DNA of 64,000 nt from Kribbella sp. CA-293567 (GCF_027627575.1 NZ_CP114065.1:496001-560000); one strand, 5' to 3'; numbered from the stretch's first letter, positions 15,944 to 24,892 are shown. The notes: generated by a model not told the origin, from the letters alone. Numbers and translations are program-made.

Positions 15944-16531
15944 TCACCCGTCGAGCTGAGCTGCCCTCCTGGCGGCGTCCTCGATCTGAGCCTGGCGAGC
16001 TTCCCAGTACGCCGGATCGGGCTGGGACTTCGTACGGGAGGCGACGGTTCCGATCGAGCCGTCGAGTTGTTCGCGCAGGATGTCGGCGTGACCGGCATGC
16101 CGGCTGGTCTCGCTGAGCATGTGCGCAAGGATGGTGAACAGCTTCACCTCGGGATTCGGCCACCAGGCGGCGTGACCGGGGGAGTCGAAGGCGAGGGCGT
16201 CGATCGTCTGGTCGGAGTGCGTCCAGACGCGGCGGTAGCGGTCGACGATCTCGGCGCGCGTCTCGTCGGCAGTCGCCCACAGGTCGGCGCCGTGCTGGTC
16301 GTCATCGTCCCAGCGCGGTAGCGCCTCGGGAAACGGCCGGCCGAAGACCTCACCGAAGTACCTCGACTCCCACAACGCCAGGTGTTTGACCAACCCGAGG
16401 AGATTGGTGCCGGTCGGAGTCAGGGGACGACGTACGTCGTACTCACTGACCCCGTCGAGTTTCCAGACCATTGCCTCCCGCAGATCCTGCAACTCACCGT
16501 GCAGGAATCTCTTCGCGGCGACATCAACCAT
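15944..16531 (-). CDS. DinB-superfamily protein (DUF664 type)
   Basis: A 195-aa four-helix protein of the DinB/YfiT fold. Key features: an N-terminal amphipathic helix (LQDLREAMVWKLDGVSEYDV), LGLVKHLALWESRYFGEV with the first metal-ligand His, and ILAHMLSETSRHAGHADILR with two further His, the usual metal triad. Members include mycothiol- or bacillithiol-dependent enzymes and many of unknown role. The ATG at 16531 is chosen for its GGGAGG site eight bases upstream. Confidence 0.82.
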   Translation of the reverse strand: MVDVAAKRFLHGELQDLREAMVWKLDGVSEYDVRRPLTPTGTNLLGLVKHLALWESRYFGEVFGRPFPEALPRWDDDDQHGADLWATADETRAEIVDRYRRVWTHSDQTIDALAFDSPGHAAWWPNPEVKLFTILAHMLSETSRHAGHADILREQLDGSIGTVASRTKSQPDPAYWEARQAQIEDAARRAAQLDG

Positions 16532-16575
16532 GCCGTCAGCCTCCCACGCCACAGGCTCGCCTGAGTGCCAGTCGG

Positions 16576-16952
16576 TCAACTGCGTAGTGCGGCGACGCTG
16601 GCGAGAAGTCCTACGTGTTCAAGGGAAGTCAGCACGTCTCCGGTGGTGCAGGGCGGATTCTGCGAAGCGTCGGCCATGCGCTGCACCTGGGCGTAGACGG
16701 CAGGCTGGTTCAGGTCGATGAGATCCAGGACGAAATCGTCAGCGCTTTGAGCCTCGACGTTCTAGGGTGCCAACTTGTCCGAAGGAAAGTCCTTGGTGTT
16801 CTCGGTGACGATGATCTGCGCGTTCGCCTTGATCGCCGCAGCGAGGACATGCCGGTCCACTTCGCTTGGACCAGCCTGCGCCAGCCGGATCAGCAGGTCG
16901 CGCAGGCTGTTGGGTAGAGCACGTTGGCGTCGTAGATGGCCGTGAACGACAC
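16576..16952 (-). pseudogene. Decayed PIN-domain toxin
   Basis: Reading the minus strand from a GTG at 16952 gives SFTAIYDANVLYP, the start of a PIN ribonuclease. One base is then missing (near 16911), and the frame shifts to NSLRDLLIRLAQAG. The central portion, normally about 70 residues, is deleted: PSEVDRHVLAAAIKANAQII (the conserved DxDRHVLAAA region) follows directly. An in-frame TAG (16762-16764) interrupts, after which VEAQSADDFVLDLIDLN and DVLTSLEHVGLLASVAALRS continue to the natural stop at 16576. This is therefore a toxin disabled three ways, placed immediately after an intact antitoxin gene. Confidence 0.85.
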
Positions 16953-16953
16953 G

Positions 16954-17412
16954 TCAGTACAGACCCATCTCCCGGTTGAGCTCGGTCAGTTCGTCAGCGG
17001 CGTCGCGGCGGTCGTGGTCGTCTCTGCGCTTGTAGGCCATCAGGGAGTCGGCGCGCACGCGTCGGTGCTTGCCGACCTTGCGGTACTCGATCTCTCCCGC
17101 GTCCAGCAGGCCGATGAGGTAGGGCCGGGAGACGCTGAGCAGCGAGGCAGCCTGTTGCGTTGTCAGTTCAGCGCGGGCCGGCACCACCGAGACCGACTGG
17201 CCGGCCGCCATGTGAGCCAGGACCCGCGCCAGCAGTTCTACCGCGCTCCGCGGCAGCGACAGGGTGTCGTCAGCGTCGCCGCCCACCACTACCCGAATGT
17301 CGCGCTCGTCCGCGTGGTCGGCCAGATAGCGCCTGACACGCCTCATGGCGATTTCGGCCGTGTGTACCGCGTCGGGATCGGGCTGCGGACTCGCGACTTC
17401 TGCGTTGTTCAT
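16954..17412 (-). CDS. Excisionase-type antitoxin (partner toxin decayed)
   Basis: A 152-aa DNA-binding protein. Residues about 83-130 form an excisionase/MerR-like helix-turn-helix: ELTTQQAASLLSVSRPYLIG followed by EYRKVGKHRRVRADSL. The N-terminal half is helical. In actinobacteria this architecture is the antitoxin upstream of PIN-domain toxins, and the remnant of such a toxin starts 1 base after this stop codon. It is intact and may persist as an orphan repressor. Repeated AAACGCA elements upstream are candidate operators. Confidence 0.8.
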   Translation of the reverse strand: MNNAEVASPQPDPDAVHTAEIAMRRVRRYLADHADERDIRVVVGGDADDTLSLPRSAVELLARVLAHMAAGQSVSVVPARAELTTQQAASLLSVSRPYLIGLLDAGEIEYRKVGKHRRVRADSLMAYKRRDDHDRRDAADELTELNREMGLY

Positions 17413-17472
17413 GCTGCTCCTCCCCGGCGGTCGGTTGTGAAGCTTCGGGCTGCTGAACGAATTATCTGCAAT

Positions 17473-17488
17473 AAACGCAGCAAACGCA
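17473..17488. promoter_or_regulatory. Direct repeats before the antitoxin gene
   Basis: Two AAACGCA copies (17473-17479, 17482-17488) with a 9-bp period lie about 60 bases upstream of the antitoxin start, in an AT-rich stretch that on the minus strand contains GATAAT, a candidate -10. They may be the autoregulatory operator of the toxin-antitoxin locus. Confidence 0.4.
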
Positions 17489-17500
17489 AGAACAGTGGCG

Positions 17501-17878
17501 TCAGTTGGTGGTGGCGCGTTCGGCGGCGCTGCGGAGTACGCAGAACTCGTTGCCTTCCGGGTCGTGCATGATCACCCAGCCGGTGCCGTCGGGGTGGCGG
17601 TGGTCGGCGTGGATGGTGGCGCCGAGGGTGAGGAGCCAGGTGACCTCGGCGTCGCGGGGGCCGTCGGGTTGGAGGTCCAGGTGCAGGCGGTTCTTGGCGG
17701 CTTTCGGGTCGTTGTTCTGTTCGAAGAGGAGTTTCACCTCGGGAGTGTTGACGGCGGCGTACGGGTCGCCGGGTTCGTCGTCTTCGGGGCGCTCGGCGCG
17801 GAGTACCTGTAGCCAGAAGCCGGCCAGCTCGTACGGGTCGTGGGCGTCGAAGGTCACTGTGCGCACAACGGAAGTCAT
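17501..17878 (-). CDS. VOC-superfamily (glyoxalase-like) protein
   Basis: A 125-aa single-module vicinal-oxygen-chelate protein. The fold is recognisable from the strand TVTFDAHDPYELAGFWLQVL, a central NRLHLDLQ with the metal-ligand His, and the terminal strand HDPEGNEFCVLRS with Glu. The family covers dioxygenases, isomerases and resistance proteins; no specific substrate can be named. It is a single gene between the antitoxin and the nuclease-like protein. Confidence 0.82.
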   Translation of the reverse strand: MTSVVRTVTFDAHDPYELAGFWLQVLRAERPEDDEPGDPYAAVNTPEVKLLFEQNNDPKAAKNRLHLDLQPDGPRDAEVTWLLTLGATIHADHRHPDGTGWVIMHDPEGNEFCVLRSAAERATTN

Positions 17879-17934
17879 GGGTTCGACAGTGCCGCAGACG
17901 CCGGTGTGACGCCAATGGTTTGCGGACCGAGGGC

Positions 17935-18738
17935 TCAGCCCAGGGTCATGCTGGCCCAGAGCTTCTTGTGGTCGGAGTTCGGCGTGGAGACCACGTCGGT
18001 GCCGTTGGGGGTGAAGGCAGAGGCCTTCATGAACACGTAGTCGAGCTTCTTGCCGCCGTCGCCGGTAGGAGCACCTGCACGGGCGCAGCAGCCGCTGGCC
18101 TCGGTGTGGGTGCCGTTGGCGCCACCGCCGTACGCCGGCCGGTACATCACGTCGAGCTGGTCGGAGGTGGGCTCGAGGTTGAAGTCACCGCCGACGAAAG
18201 CGGCGTGGCCGGCAGCGGCGTATCCAGCCAGGATGTCGGCCACCTTGTTCACCTGGGCGCCGCGGGTGCCGTCGCCATGGAAGTCGATGTGGGTCGTGCA
18301 GGCGATGAAGCCCTGGGGCAGCACCTTCGCGCAGAGCATCCGGCGCGCCTCGTGGTTCTCCGGGTTCGGCAGGTCCCAGCCGCGCCACCATTGCACCTCG
18401 CCGCGGTGGACCAGCGCGATGCCGAAGTCCGAGCCGTCGTCGCAGACCCGTTGGGTCGGCACGAAGATCACGCCGTAGTTGCTGGCGGCCAGCCGGTTGC
18501 GGATCCGGTTCGCCTGTCCGGCGCAGATCTCCTGCAGCGTCGCGGTTCGGGCGTTGCGGGCCAGCACAGAGTCGACAACCTCGTCCGCCACGGCGAGCCG
18601 GCCGTCGCTGCACTTGTTGCCACACATGTTGAAGCTGAGATTGGTGAACGTGTACGGCGCTGCTGCGGCCGGGGCGGCGGACAGCGTGCCGCTCACGGCG
18701 ACAGCGGCAAGCGCTGCGATCAGGAGGCGTCGGATCAT
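17935..18738 (-). CDS. Secreted endonuclease/exonuclease/phosphatase-family protein
   Basis: A 267-aa exported protein. Residues 1-27 are a Sec signal peptide with an AAAA cleavage region. The mature part has the EEP fold: LSFNMCGNKC (Asn), ATLQEICAG (catalytic Glu, usually QE), HIDFHGDGTRG, AFVGGDFNLEPTS (GDFN) and the terminal SDHKKLWASM (SDH) with catalytic His. By family it cleaves nucleic acid or a phosphodiester lipid outside the cell. Several Cys residues suggest disulfides. It is monocistronic. Confidence 0.85.
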   Translation of the reverse strand: MIRRLLIAALAAVAVSGTLSAAPAAAAPYTFTNLSFNMCGNKCSDGRLAVADEVVDSVLARNARTATLQEICAGQANRIRNRLAASNYGVIFVPTQRVCDDGSDFGIALVHRGEVQWWRGWDLPNPENHEARRMLCAKVLPQGFIACTTHIDFHGDGTRGAQVNKVADILAGYAAAGHAAFVGGDFNLEPTSDQLDVMYRPAYGGGANGTHTEASGCCARAGAPTGDGGKKLDYVFMKASAFTPNGTDVVSTPNSDHKKLWASMTLG

Positions 18739-18890
18739 CAGGGCACAGCTCCTCGAGGCGGGGACAGAGACCTACGCCAGCACCGTAGAAGCTTCCGGGG
18801 CACGCACTCCCAGCCTCGATCGAAGTCGATCAGCTCGCCGTGCCGGCTACGCGGGAGGAACCCCCGCGCAGCAGGCCGGACGGCTCAGGC

Positions 18891-19742
18891 TCAGGCTTCG
18901 GCGAGGGTCTGCTGCTGCTTGCCCAGGCCCTCGATCTCGCACTCGACCACGTCACCGGCGGCCAGGTACGGGAAGCGGCCGGACAGGGCGACGCCTTCCG
19001 GCGTACCGGTGTTGACCACGTCGCCCGGGTCCAGCGTCATGTACTGCGAGAGGTCGCGGACGAGCGCGGCCACCGAGAAGATCATGTCTCGCGTGTTCGA
19101 GGCCTGGCGCGGCTCGCCGTTGACCCAGGACTTGAGCTCCAGGGCCTGCGGGTCGGCGATCTCGTCGGCCGGAACGAGCGCCGGGCCGAGCGGGTTGAAG
19201 GTCTCGCACGACTTGCCCTTGGACCACTGACCGCCGGACACCTCGAGCTGCAGCGCCCGCTCGGAGACGTCGTTGGACACCGTGTAGCCGGCGATGCAGG
19301 CGAGCGCCTCTTCGTCGGTCGACAGGTAGCGGGCGGTCTTGCCGATCACGATCGCCAGCTCGACCTCCCAGTCGGTCCTGGTGGAGCCGCGGGGGACCAG
19401 GACGTCGTCGTTGGGGCCGACGACGGTGTTCGGGTGCTTGTAGAAGACGACCGGGTTCTTCGGCGGCTCGGCGCCGGACTCGGCCGCGTGGGCCGCGTAG
19501 TTCAGGCCGATGCAGACGACCGCGCCGGGCTTGGCGATCGGGGCGCCGATCCGCAGGCCGTCCACCGCGGCGACCGGCAGCGAGCCCTCGGACAGCGCGG
19601 TCCGGGCGCGGGCGATGCCGTCGGCGGCCAGGAAGGCGCCGTCGATGTCGGCGGTGACGGAGCTCAGGTCGTAGACGGTGCCGTCGGTCGAGCGCACGTA
19701 CGGGCGCTCCTCACCGACCGCGCCCAGGCGCAGCAGTTCCAC
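18891..19742 (-). CDS. Fumarylacetoacetate-hydrolase-family protein
   Basis: A 283-aa cytosolic enzyme of the FAH family. Motifs: VVCIGLNYAAHAAESG, NPVVFYKHPNTVVGP, TDWEVELAIVIGKTAR (acidic metal ligands) and GDVVNTGTPEGVALS. FAH members cleave C-C bonds in 2,4-diketo acids. The sugar-acid context suggests 2,4-diketo-3-deoxy-L-fuconate hydrolase or an analogous enzyme; ureidoglycolate lyase and homoprotocatechuate enzymes are alternatives. The GTG at 19742 has GAGGAG seven bases upstream and is preferred over the in-frame TTG at 19757. It lies 26 bases after the GntR gene, likely co-transcribed. Confidence 0.85.
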   Translation of the reverse strand: MELLRLGAVGEERPYVRSTDGTVYDLSSVTADIDGAFLAADGIARARTALSEGSLPVAAVDGLRIGAPIAKPGAVVCIGLNYAAHAAESGAEPPKNPVVFYKHPNTVVGPNDDVLVPRGSTRTDWEVELAIVIGKTARYLSTDEEALACIAGYTVSNDVSERALQLEVSGGQWSKGKSCETFNPLGPALVPADEIADPQALELKSWVNGEPRQASNTRDMIFSVAALVRDLSQYMTLDPGDVVNTGTPEGVALSGRFPYLAAGDVVECEIEGLGKQQQTLAEA

Positions 19743-19768
19743 AGAAACTCTCCTCAACAGAAAGAACC

Positions 19769-20464
19769 TCAGAGTTGGTCGAACACGGGGCGCAACCGCT
19801 CCCGCGACGCTTCGATGTGGGCGGCCATCGCCGAGGCCGCCTCCGCGGGGTCGCCCTTGCGGACGGCGGCCACGATCGTCTTGTGCTCCCGCAGCGCCTT
19901 GGTCGCGATCCCGCCGCCGTAGTACAGGCGGAACAGGTGCAGGTGGCAGTGCGTACGGGCGAAGGACTGCCGGGCGGTGTCGTTGCCGGAGAGCTCCAGC
20001 ACGAGGTCGTGGAACCGCTGGTCGTGCGCGGCCATCGCCTTGTAGCTGTCGTAGTCAGGACGAGCCGGTACGTCGGTGTAGCTGAGCATCTCGTCCTTCA
20101 GCCGAACCAGGTCCTCGGCCGAGGTTCGCTCGGCCGCGCGGCCGGCCGCCCAGGGCTCGACGTGCAACCGGAACTCGAAGAGGTCCTCGAACTCCTCGCG
20201 GGTCAGCCGCGACGAGACCCGGTAACCGCGCAGCGGCTCCTTGATCACCAGGCCGTCGGACTCCAGCCGGGCCAGCGACTCCCGGATCGGGGTCTGCGAG
20301 ATACCGAGCTCGCGGGTCAGCGCGTCGATGTTCAGCCGGGTGCCCGGTTCGACCACGGAGTCCATGATCAGGCCCTTGACGGTCTCGTAGACGTCGTCGC
20401 TCAGCACCTGCCGTTGGGGCAGCCGGGCGAGCTGCCCCGCCAGACCTACGTGCGCATCTGTCAC
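19769..20464 (-). CDS. GntR/FadR-type regulator of the sugar-acid cluster
   Basis: A 231-aa regulator with an N-terminal winged helix (about residues 20-85, IDALTRELGISQTPIRESLA) and a C-terminal all-helical FCD domain, which binds metal and small acids by family (FEFRLHVEPWAAGRAAERTS). It probably represses the divergent transporter-catabolic operon and its own operon with FAH until a sugar acid binds. The GTG at 20464 has a strong GGAGGA site; the frame is open farther upstream but without homology. The palindrome at 20585 is the likely operator. Confidence 0.87.
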   Translation of the reverse strand: MTDAHVGLAGQLARLPQRQVLSDDVYETVKGLIMDSVVEPGTRLNIDALTRELGISQTPIRESLARLESDGLVIKEPLRGYRVSSRLTREEFEDLFEFRLHVEPWAAGRAAERTSAEDLVRLKDEMLSYTDVPARPDYDSYKAMAAHDQRFHDLVLELSGNDTARQSFARTHCHLHLFRLYYGGGIATKALREHKTIVAAVRKGDPAEAASAMAAHIEASRERLRPVFDQL

Positions 20465-20584
20465 CGTCGCTCCTCCCGAAGCTCCCATCATGCCCGACCG
20501 GCGGTGTGCCCGAGGGTCTTCCCAGTCGTTATCACCACAAGTCTTGACGCCACCAGTGTGAGGCGGCAGCATCAGCTACGCAAT

Positions 20585-20596
20585 ATCCTATAGGAT
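20585..20596. promoter_or_regulatory. Palindromic operator between GntR and the transporter operon
   Basis: ATCCTATAGGAT is a perfect 12-bp palindrome 18 bases before the binding-protein start and about 120 bases before the GntR start, in an AT-rich island. It overlaps TATCCT/TAGGAT boxes that could serve as -10 elements in either direction, so bound repressor would block RNA polymerase. Confidence 0.6.
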
Positions 20597-20614
20597 CTTT
20601 GAGGAGTCAGGCCC

Positions 20615-21709
20615 ATGACAGTCCACTCTCTCTACCGGAAGACCGCCGTCGGACTGGCCCTCGTTGCGCTGGCCGCAACCGGCTGCAGTACCAAGAGCTC
20701 CAGCGACTCCGCGAGCGGCAGCTCCGGAGACGACGCCTCCACCGGTACGTCGACCGGCCCGGTCGAGCTGAAGGACGGTTCGAGCGTCAAGCTCGCCCTC
20801 ATCCCGGGCGGCGCGCACCCCTACTTCCAGCCCTGGAAGAGCACCGCCGAGCTGGACAAGACCGACTTCAAGCTCGGCGGCGTCACCTTCAACGAGACCG
20901 GCGAGTGGGACCAGAGCAAGCAGAACAACGTGATCAGCTCGCTGGCCGCCCAGGGCTACAACGCGTTCGGCATCTTCGGCGTCTCGCCGACCGACATCAA
21001 CTCCACCTTCGAGGACCTCAAGGCGAAGGGCTTCGCGGTCGGCTCGCTCGCCTCCTGCCCGGCCGGTGACACCAACTCGGCCGACTTCTGCCTGTCCACC
21101 GACGTCGAGGCGGCGGCGTACAAGGCGACCAAGGCGACCATCGACGCGATCGGCGGCGAGGGCGCGATCGTGCACCTGACCGGCAACAACGTCGACTCCA
21201 ACACCCAGCGCCGGATCGCCGGGGTCAAGAAGGCGATCGGCGAGACCGGCGGCAAGGTGACCGAGCTGCCGGTGATCACCGACATCGACAAGGACCTGCA
21301 GACCGCGCAGAAGGCGGTGGCCGACCTGCTCGCCTCGAAGGGCAAGGAGATCAAGGGCATCGTCACCACCGCCTACAACCCGGCCGTGGCCGCCGCCGAC
21401 GGTGTTGCCGGCAGCAAGCTTCCGATCAAGGTGGTGGCGATCGACGACGACGCCAAGATCCTGTCCGGGATCAAGTCCGGCGGGGTGGCCGCGACGGTGA
21501 CGCAGAACCCGGTCGGCCAGGCGTACGTCGGCGGCTGGCTGCTGGCCCTGCTCGGCTCCAAGCAGTGCACGATGAAGACGCCCGGCGTGATCGTCGACTC
21601 GGGCTCGTTCGTGGTCACCAAGGCCAACGTGGACAGCTACGACACCGAGCGCAAGGCGAAGACGACCGAGCTGCAGAAGGACTTCGCGGCGCAGCTGAGC
21701 TGCAAGTGA
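20615..21709 (+). CDS. Sugar ABC transporter substrate-binding lipoprotein
   Basis: A 364-aa periplasmic-type binding protein. A lipoprotein signal peptide ends in LAATGCS (Cys about residue 24), followed by a Ser/Gly linker and a RbsB-type two-lobe sugar-binding domain (VKLALIPGGAHPYFQPWKST, then GYNAFGIFGVSPTDINSTF). It captures a sugar or sugar acid and hands it to the permeases at 22815 and 23897. The ATG at 20615 has GAGGAG eight bases upstream. It is first in a six-gene plus-strand operon. Confidence 0.9.
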   Translation: MTVHSLYRKTAVGLALVALAATGCSTKSSSDSASGSSGDDASTGTSTGPVELKDGSSVKLALIPGGAHPYFQPWKSTAELDKTDFKLGGVTFNETGEWDQSKQNNVISSLAAQGYNAFGIFGVSPTDINSTFEDLKAKGFAVGSLASCPAGDTNSADFCLSTDVEAAAYKATKATIDAIGGEGAIVHLTGNNVDSNTQRRIAGVKKAIGETGGKVTELPVITDIDKDLQTAQKAVADLLASKGKEIKGIVTTAYNPAVAAADGVAGSKLPIKVVAIDDDAKILSGIKSGGVAATVTQNPVGQAYVGGWLLALLGSKQCTMKTPGVIVDSGSFVVTKANVDSYDTERKAKTTELQKDFAAQLSCK

Positions 21710-21729
21710 CCGGGGCGAAGACCTTGCCG

Positions 21730-22818
21730 ATGACAACGATCACCAGCGCCGAGGCGTTCCTCGTCGATCTCGAGGTGGAGACGGTCCGGACCGACGCGGT
21801 CCAGTCCTTCCTCAAGCAGGAGACGGTCTTCGTCGAGCTCGGGACCACCGACGGGCGCACCGGCCTGGGCTACTCCTACACGATCGGCACCGGCGGTACC
21901 GCGGTGCTCGCGATGCTCCGCGACCACCTGCTTCCCCGGTTGATCGGCGCGGAAGCCCGCAACGTGGAAGCGATCTGGTTCGACCTGTTCGCCTCCACCC
22001 GGGCCACCACGGTCGGGGCGATCACGTCGCTCGCGCTCGCCGCGGTCGACACCGCCCTGTGGGATCTGCGATGCCGCCGGGCCAACGAGCCGCTGTGGCG
22101 CCTCGCGGGCGGTTTCCGCCGGCGCGTGCCGCTCTACGACACCGAGGGCGGCTGGCTGCACCTGACCACGGACGAGCTCGTCGCCGGGGCGCTCGCGTCG
22201 CAGAAGGCAGGCTGGCCGGGAGTCAAGCTCAAGGTCGGCAAGCCGCGCGTGCACGAAGATCTCGAGCGGCTGAGCGCGGTACGCGACGCCGTCGGCCCGG
22301 CGCTCGACATCATGGTCGACGCCAACCAGTCGATGACGTACGCCGAGGCCAAGCGCCGGGCGCGGGCCTTCGAGCCGCTCGACCTGAGCTGGTTCGAGGA
22401 GCCACTGCCCGCCGACGACCTGACCGGGCACGTCCGGCTGGCCGAGTCGACCTCGATCCCGATCGCGGTCGGCGAGTCGATGTACTCGATCTCGCAGTTC
22501 CGCGAGTACGTCGCCGCCGGCGCGGCCGGCATCGTCCAGGTGGACGTCGCCCGGATCGGCGGTATCACCCCGTGGCTGAAGGTGGCGCACCTCGCCGAGA
22601 CCTTCAACCTGGAGGTCTGCCCGCACTTCCTGATGGAGCTGCACGTCAGCCTGACCGCCGCCGTACCGAACGGCCGGTACGTCGAGCACATCCCGCAGCT
22701 GCGCGCGATCACCCGCACCGAGATGGAGATCGCCGACGGTCACGCCGTCGCTCCCGACGAGCCCGGCCTCGGGATCGACTGGGACCGCGACGCGATCGAC
22801 GACCGGCGGGTCTCGTGA
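21730..22818 (+). CDS. Enolase-superfamily acid-sugar dehydratase (mandelate racemase subgroup)
   Basis: A 362-aa enzyme with the capping domain (1-125) and TIM barrel. Mandelate-racemase-type catalytic residues are visible: KxK (K166, K168), metal ligands D197, E223 and E249, and the D272/H299 dyad (CPHFLMELH). Enzymes with this set dehydrate aldonates such as L-fuconate, L-rhamnonate or galactarate; with the lactonase and FAH genes, an L-fuconate-type substrate is inferred. ATG 21730 is used; an in-frame GTG at 21706 overlaps the upstream stop codon. It is coupled to the next gene by a GTGA overlap. Confidence 0.87.
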   Translation: MTTITSAEAFLVDLEVETVRTDAVQSFLKQETVFVELGTTDGRTGLGYSYTIGTGGTAVLAMLRDHLLPRLIGAEARNVEAIWFDLFASTRATTVGAITSLALAAVDTALWDLRCRRANEPLWRLAGGFRRRVPLYDTEGGWLHLTTDELVAGALASQKAGWPGVKLKVGKPRVHEDLERLSAVRDAVGPALDIMVDANQSMTYAEAKRRARAFEPLDLSWFEEPLPADDLTGHVRLAESTSIPIAVGESMYSISQFREYVAAGAAGIVQVDVARIGGITPWLKVAHLAETFNLEVCPHFLMELHVSLTAAVPNGRYVEHIPQLRAITRTEMEIADGHAVAPDEPGLGIDWDRDAIDDRRVS

Positions 22819-23900
22819 GCGCGCCCGTCTCGGAGACGGCCACCGCGGCGCTGCAGGAGCCGGACCCACCGGCCGAGCAGCCACGCGGCGGTCGTACGCC
22901 GTGGTGGGCGAACCAGCGGATCGGCCTGCTGATCCTGGTGGTGGCACTCGGGGTGCTCTTCGGCGTCCTGCGGCCCGCCTTCTTCAACCAGCAACTGGTC
23001 GTCTTCCCGCTGCTGCGGGACATCGCGATGTTCACCGTCGTCGGCCTGGCGCAGCTGTGCGTGCTGTCGATCGGGCACATGAACCTCGCCGTCGGCCGGA
23101 TGGCCGCCTTCTCGATGATGATCACCGGCATCTCCTACGACCTGTGGCACTTCAACTTGTACGCCGGTCTGCTGGTCGGTCTGATCGCCGGGACCGCGAT
23201 CGGCGCGCTGGCCGGCTGGGTGATCGCGCGCACCGGCGTCAACTCGTTCGTCGTGACGCTCGCGCTCGACTTCCTGCTGCTCGGCCTGATTCCACTCGTC
23301 TACACCGGCCTGACCGACAACGCGGCCTTCGTCACCAAGCCGCCGGGGATGCGCGAGCTGCGCAACTACTCGCTCGGTGACGTCTGTGTCGGCAACCTCT
23401 GCGGCTCGCCCGCCGTACCGCAGCTGGCGCTCTTCGCCGTCGTGGCGATGCTCGTGGTGGGCTGGATCTACAGCCGGACCAAGCTCGGCCGGGAGCTGCT
23501 GATGACCGGTACGTCGGTCAAGGCCGCCGAGCTGTCGGGGATCCCGACCGCCCGCCGGGTGATCACCGCGCACGCGATGTCGGGCTGCCTGGCCGCGTTG
23601 GCCGGCTTCATGCTGGCGGTCAGCACCGGGTCGATCAAGGCGACGATCGGCGAGGAGTTCATGCTGCCGTCGTTCCTCGGACCGATCCTGGGCGGCACCC
23701 TGCTGGCCGGCGGTTTCATCTCGGTCTGGGGCACGTTGCTCGGTACCGCGCTGACCTCGGTGATCCGCAAGGGCCTCGACCTGCTGGGCGTCGGGCTGGA
23801 GAGCCTGAACATCTACCTCGGGCTGATCCTGCTGGCCGCGCTGTCGACCGACCGGATCCGGACCGTGCTGTCCGACCGGCAGGGGGTGAGGAAACGATGA
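22815..23900 (+). CDS. Sugar ABC transporter permease (RbsC/XylH type)
   Basis: A 361-aa inner-membrane permease with about ten helices after a short hydrophilic N-terminus. The BPD_transp_2 family pattern is clear: MNLAVGRMAAFSMMITGISY, TGVNSFVVTLALDFLLLG, and GTSVKAAELSGIPTARRVIT, which is the EAA-like coupling loop. It pairs with the second permease and the ATPase. The GTG start overlaps the dehydratase stop by 4 bases and the stop overlaps the next ATG. Confidence 0.9.
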   Translation: MSAPVSETATAALQEPDPPAEQPRGGRTPWWANQRIGLLILVVALGVLFGVLRPAFFNQQLVVFPLLRDIAMFTVVGLAQLCVLSIGHMNLAVGRMAAFSMMITGISYDLWHFNLYAGLLVGLIAGTAIGALAGWVIARTGVNSFVVTLALDFLLLGLIPLVYTGLTDNAAFVTKPPGMRELRNYSLGDVCVGNLCGSPAVPQLALFAVVAMLVVGWIYSRTKLGRELLMTGTSVKAAELSGIPTARRVITAHAMSGCLAALAGFMLAVSTGSIKATIGEEFMLPSFLGPILGGTLLAGGFISVWGTLLGTALTSVIRKGLDLLGVGLESLNIYLGLILLAALSTDRIRTVLSDRQGVRKR

Positions 23901-24892
23901 GGCGGTTCGCGAAGACCACCGAGATGACGTTGCTGGTGATCGGAGTGGTGTTCTTCCTCGGCCTGGTGATCGCTTCGGGTGGGGACCTGCTCGAGCAGAA
24001 CTCCCTGCGGGTGCTGCTGCAGTTCCTTGCCGTGCCAGTGCTGATCGGACTGGCTCAGATGGTGGTGCTGGCCGTGGGGCAACTCAACCTCGCCGTCGGT
24101 GCCGTCGGGGGTTTCGCCGCCTGCACGATGGGTGTGCTGATGGCCGACCACGGCGTACCGGTGCCGCTCGCCCTGCTGATCGGCTTCCTGCTGGCCGCGG
24201 CCGCCGGCCTGGCGAACGGGCTGCTCGTCGTGCTGACCCGGATCAACGGCTTCATCGTCACACTGGCGACGATGACCGTGCTGCTCGGCGTGCAGTACCG
24301 GCTGGTCGGCACGCGCACCGTCGACGCCTACCCCCAGGGACTCAAGAGCTTCGGCTCGTACGCCGTGTTCGGGGTGCTGCCGCTGATCTTCGTGGTGGCG
24401 CTCGTGGTGGCGGCCCTGCTCGCCGTGATGCTGCGCCGCACGGTGCCTGGCCGTCAACTGCTCGCATCGGGCGGCAATCCCATCGCAGCCAGACTGTCGG
24501 GCATCTCCAACGACCGCTCGGTGATCGTCGCGCACACCTTGTCGGGCGCGATCCTCGGCGTCGCGGCGATCCTGACGGTGGCCTCGTCCCCCGGGGTCAA
24601 CAAGAGCATCGGCGGCGACTGGCTGCTGCCGAGCTTCGCGGCGCCGATCATCGGTGGCGCCCTGCTGACCGGCGGCTCGGCCGTCGTGCTCGGCACGGTG
24701 CTGGCCGCCTTCATCGTGCGCTTCGTCGACACGGCCCGGGCGGAGTTCTCGCTCGAGCCCAGCTGGGTGAACTTCGTCGTCGGCAGCGTGGTGCTCGGTT
24801 CGGTGGTGCTCGGGCAGTTGCGGACGCGCCGCCAGGAGCGTCGTACGGTCGTGAAAGCGCCGGACACGGCGGTAGCCGGAGGGGTGTCATGA
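23897..24892 (+). CDS. Sugar ABC transporter permease, second subunit
   Basis: A 331-aa permease of the same family, with ARMotif-like GQLNLAVGAVGGFAACTMGV, RINGFIVTLATMTVLLGVQY and the coupling loop SGGNPIAARLSGISNDRSVI. Having two different permeases implies a heterodimeric channel, unlike the homodimer of the classical ribose system. It overlaps both neighbours by 4 bases (ATGA), so subunit synthesis is stoichiometrically coupled. Confidence 0.9.
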   Translation: MRRFAKTTEMTLLVIGVVFFLGLVIASGGDLLEQNSLRVLLQFLAVPVLIGLAQMVVLAVGQLNLAVGAVGGFAACTMGVLMADHGVPVPLALLIGFLLAAAAGLANGLLVVLTRINGFIVTLATMTVLLGVQYRLVGTRTVDAYPQGLKSFGSYAVFGVLPLIFVVALVVAALLAVMLRRTVPGRQLLASGGNPIAARLSGISNDRSVIVAHTLSGAILGVAAILTVASSPGVNKSIGGDWLLPSFAAPIIGGALLTGGSAVVLGTVLAAFIVRFVDTARAEFSLEPSWVNFVVGSVVLGSVVLGQLRTRRQERRTVVKAPDTAVAGGVS

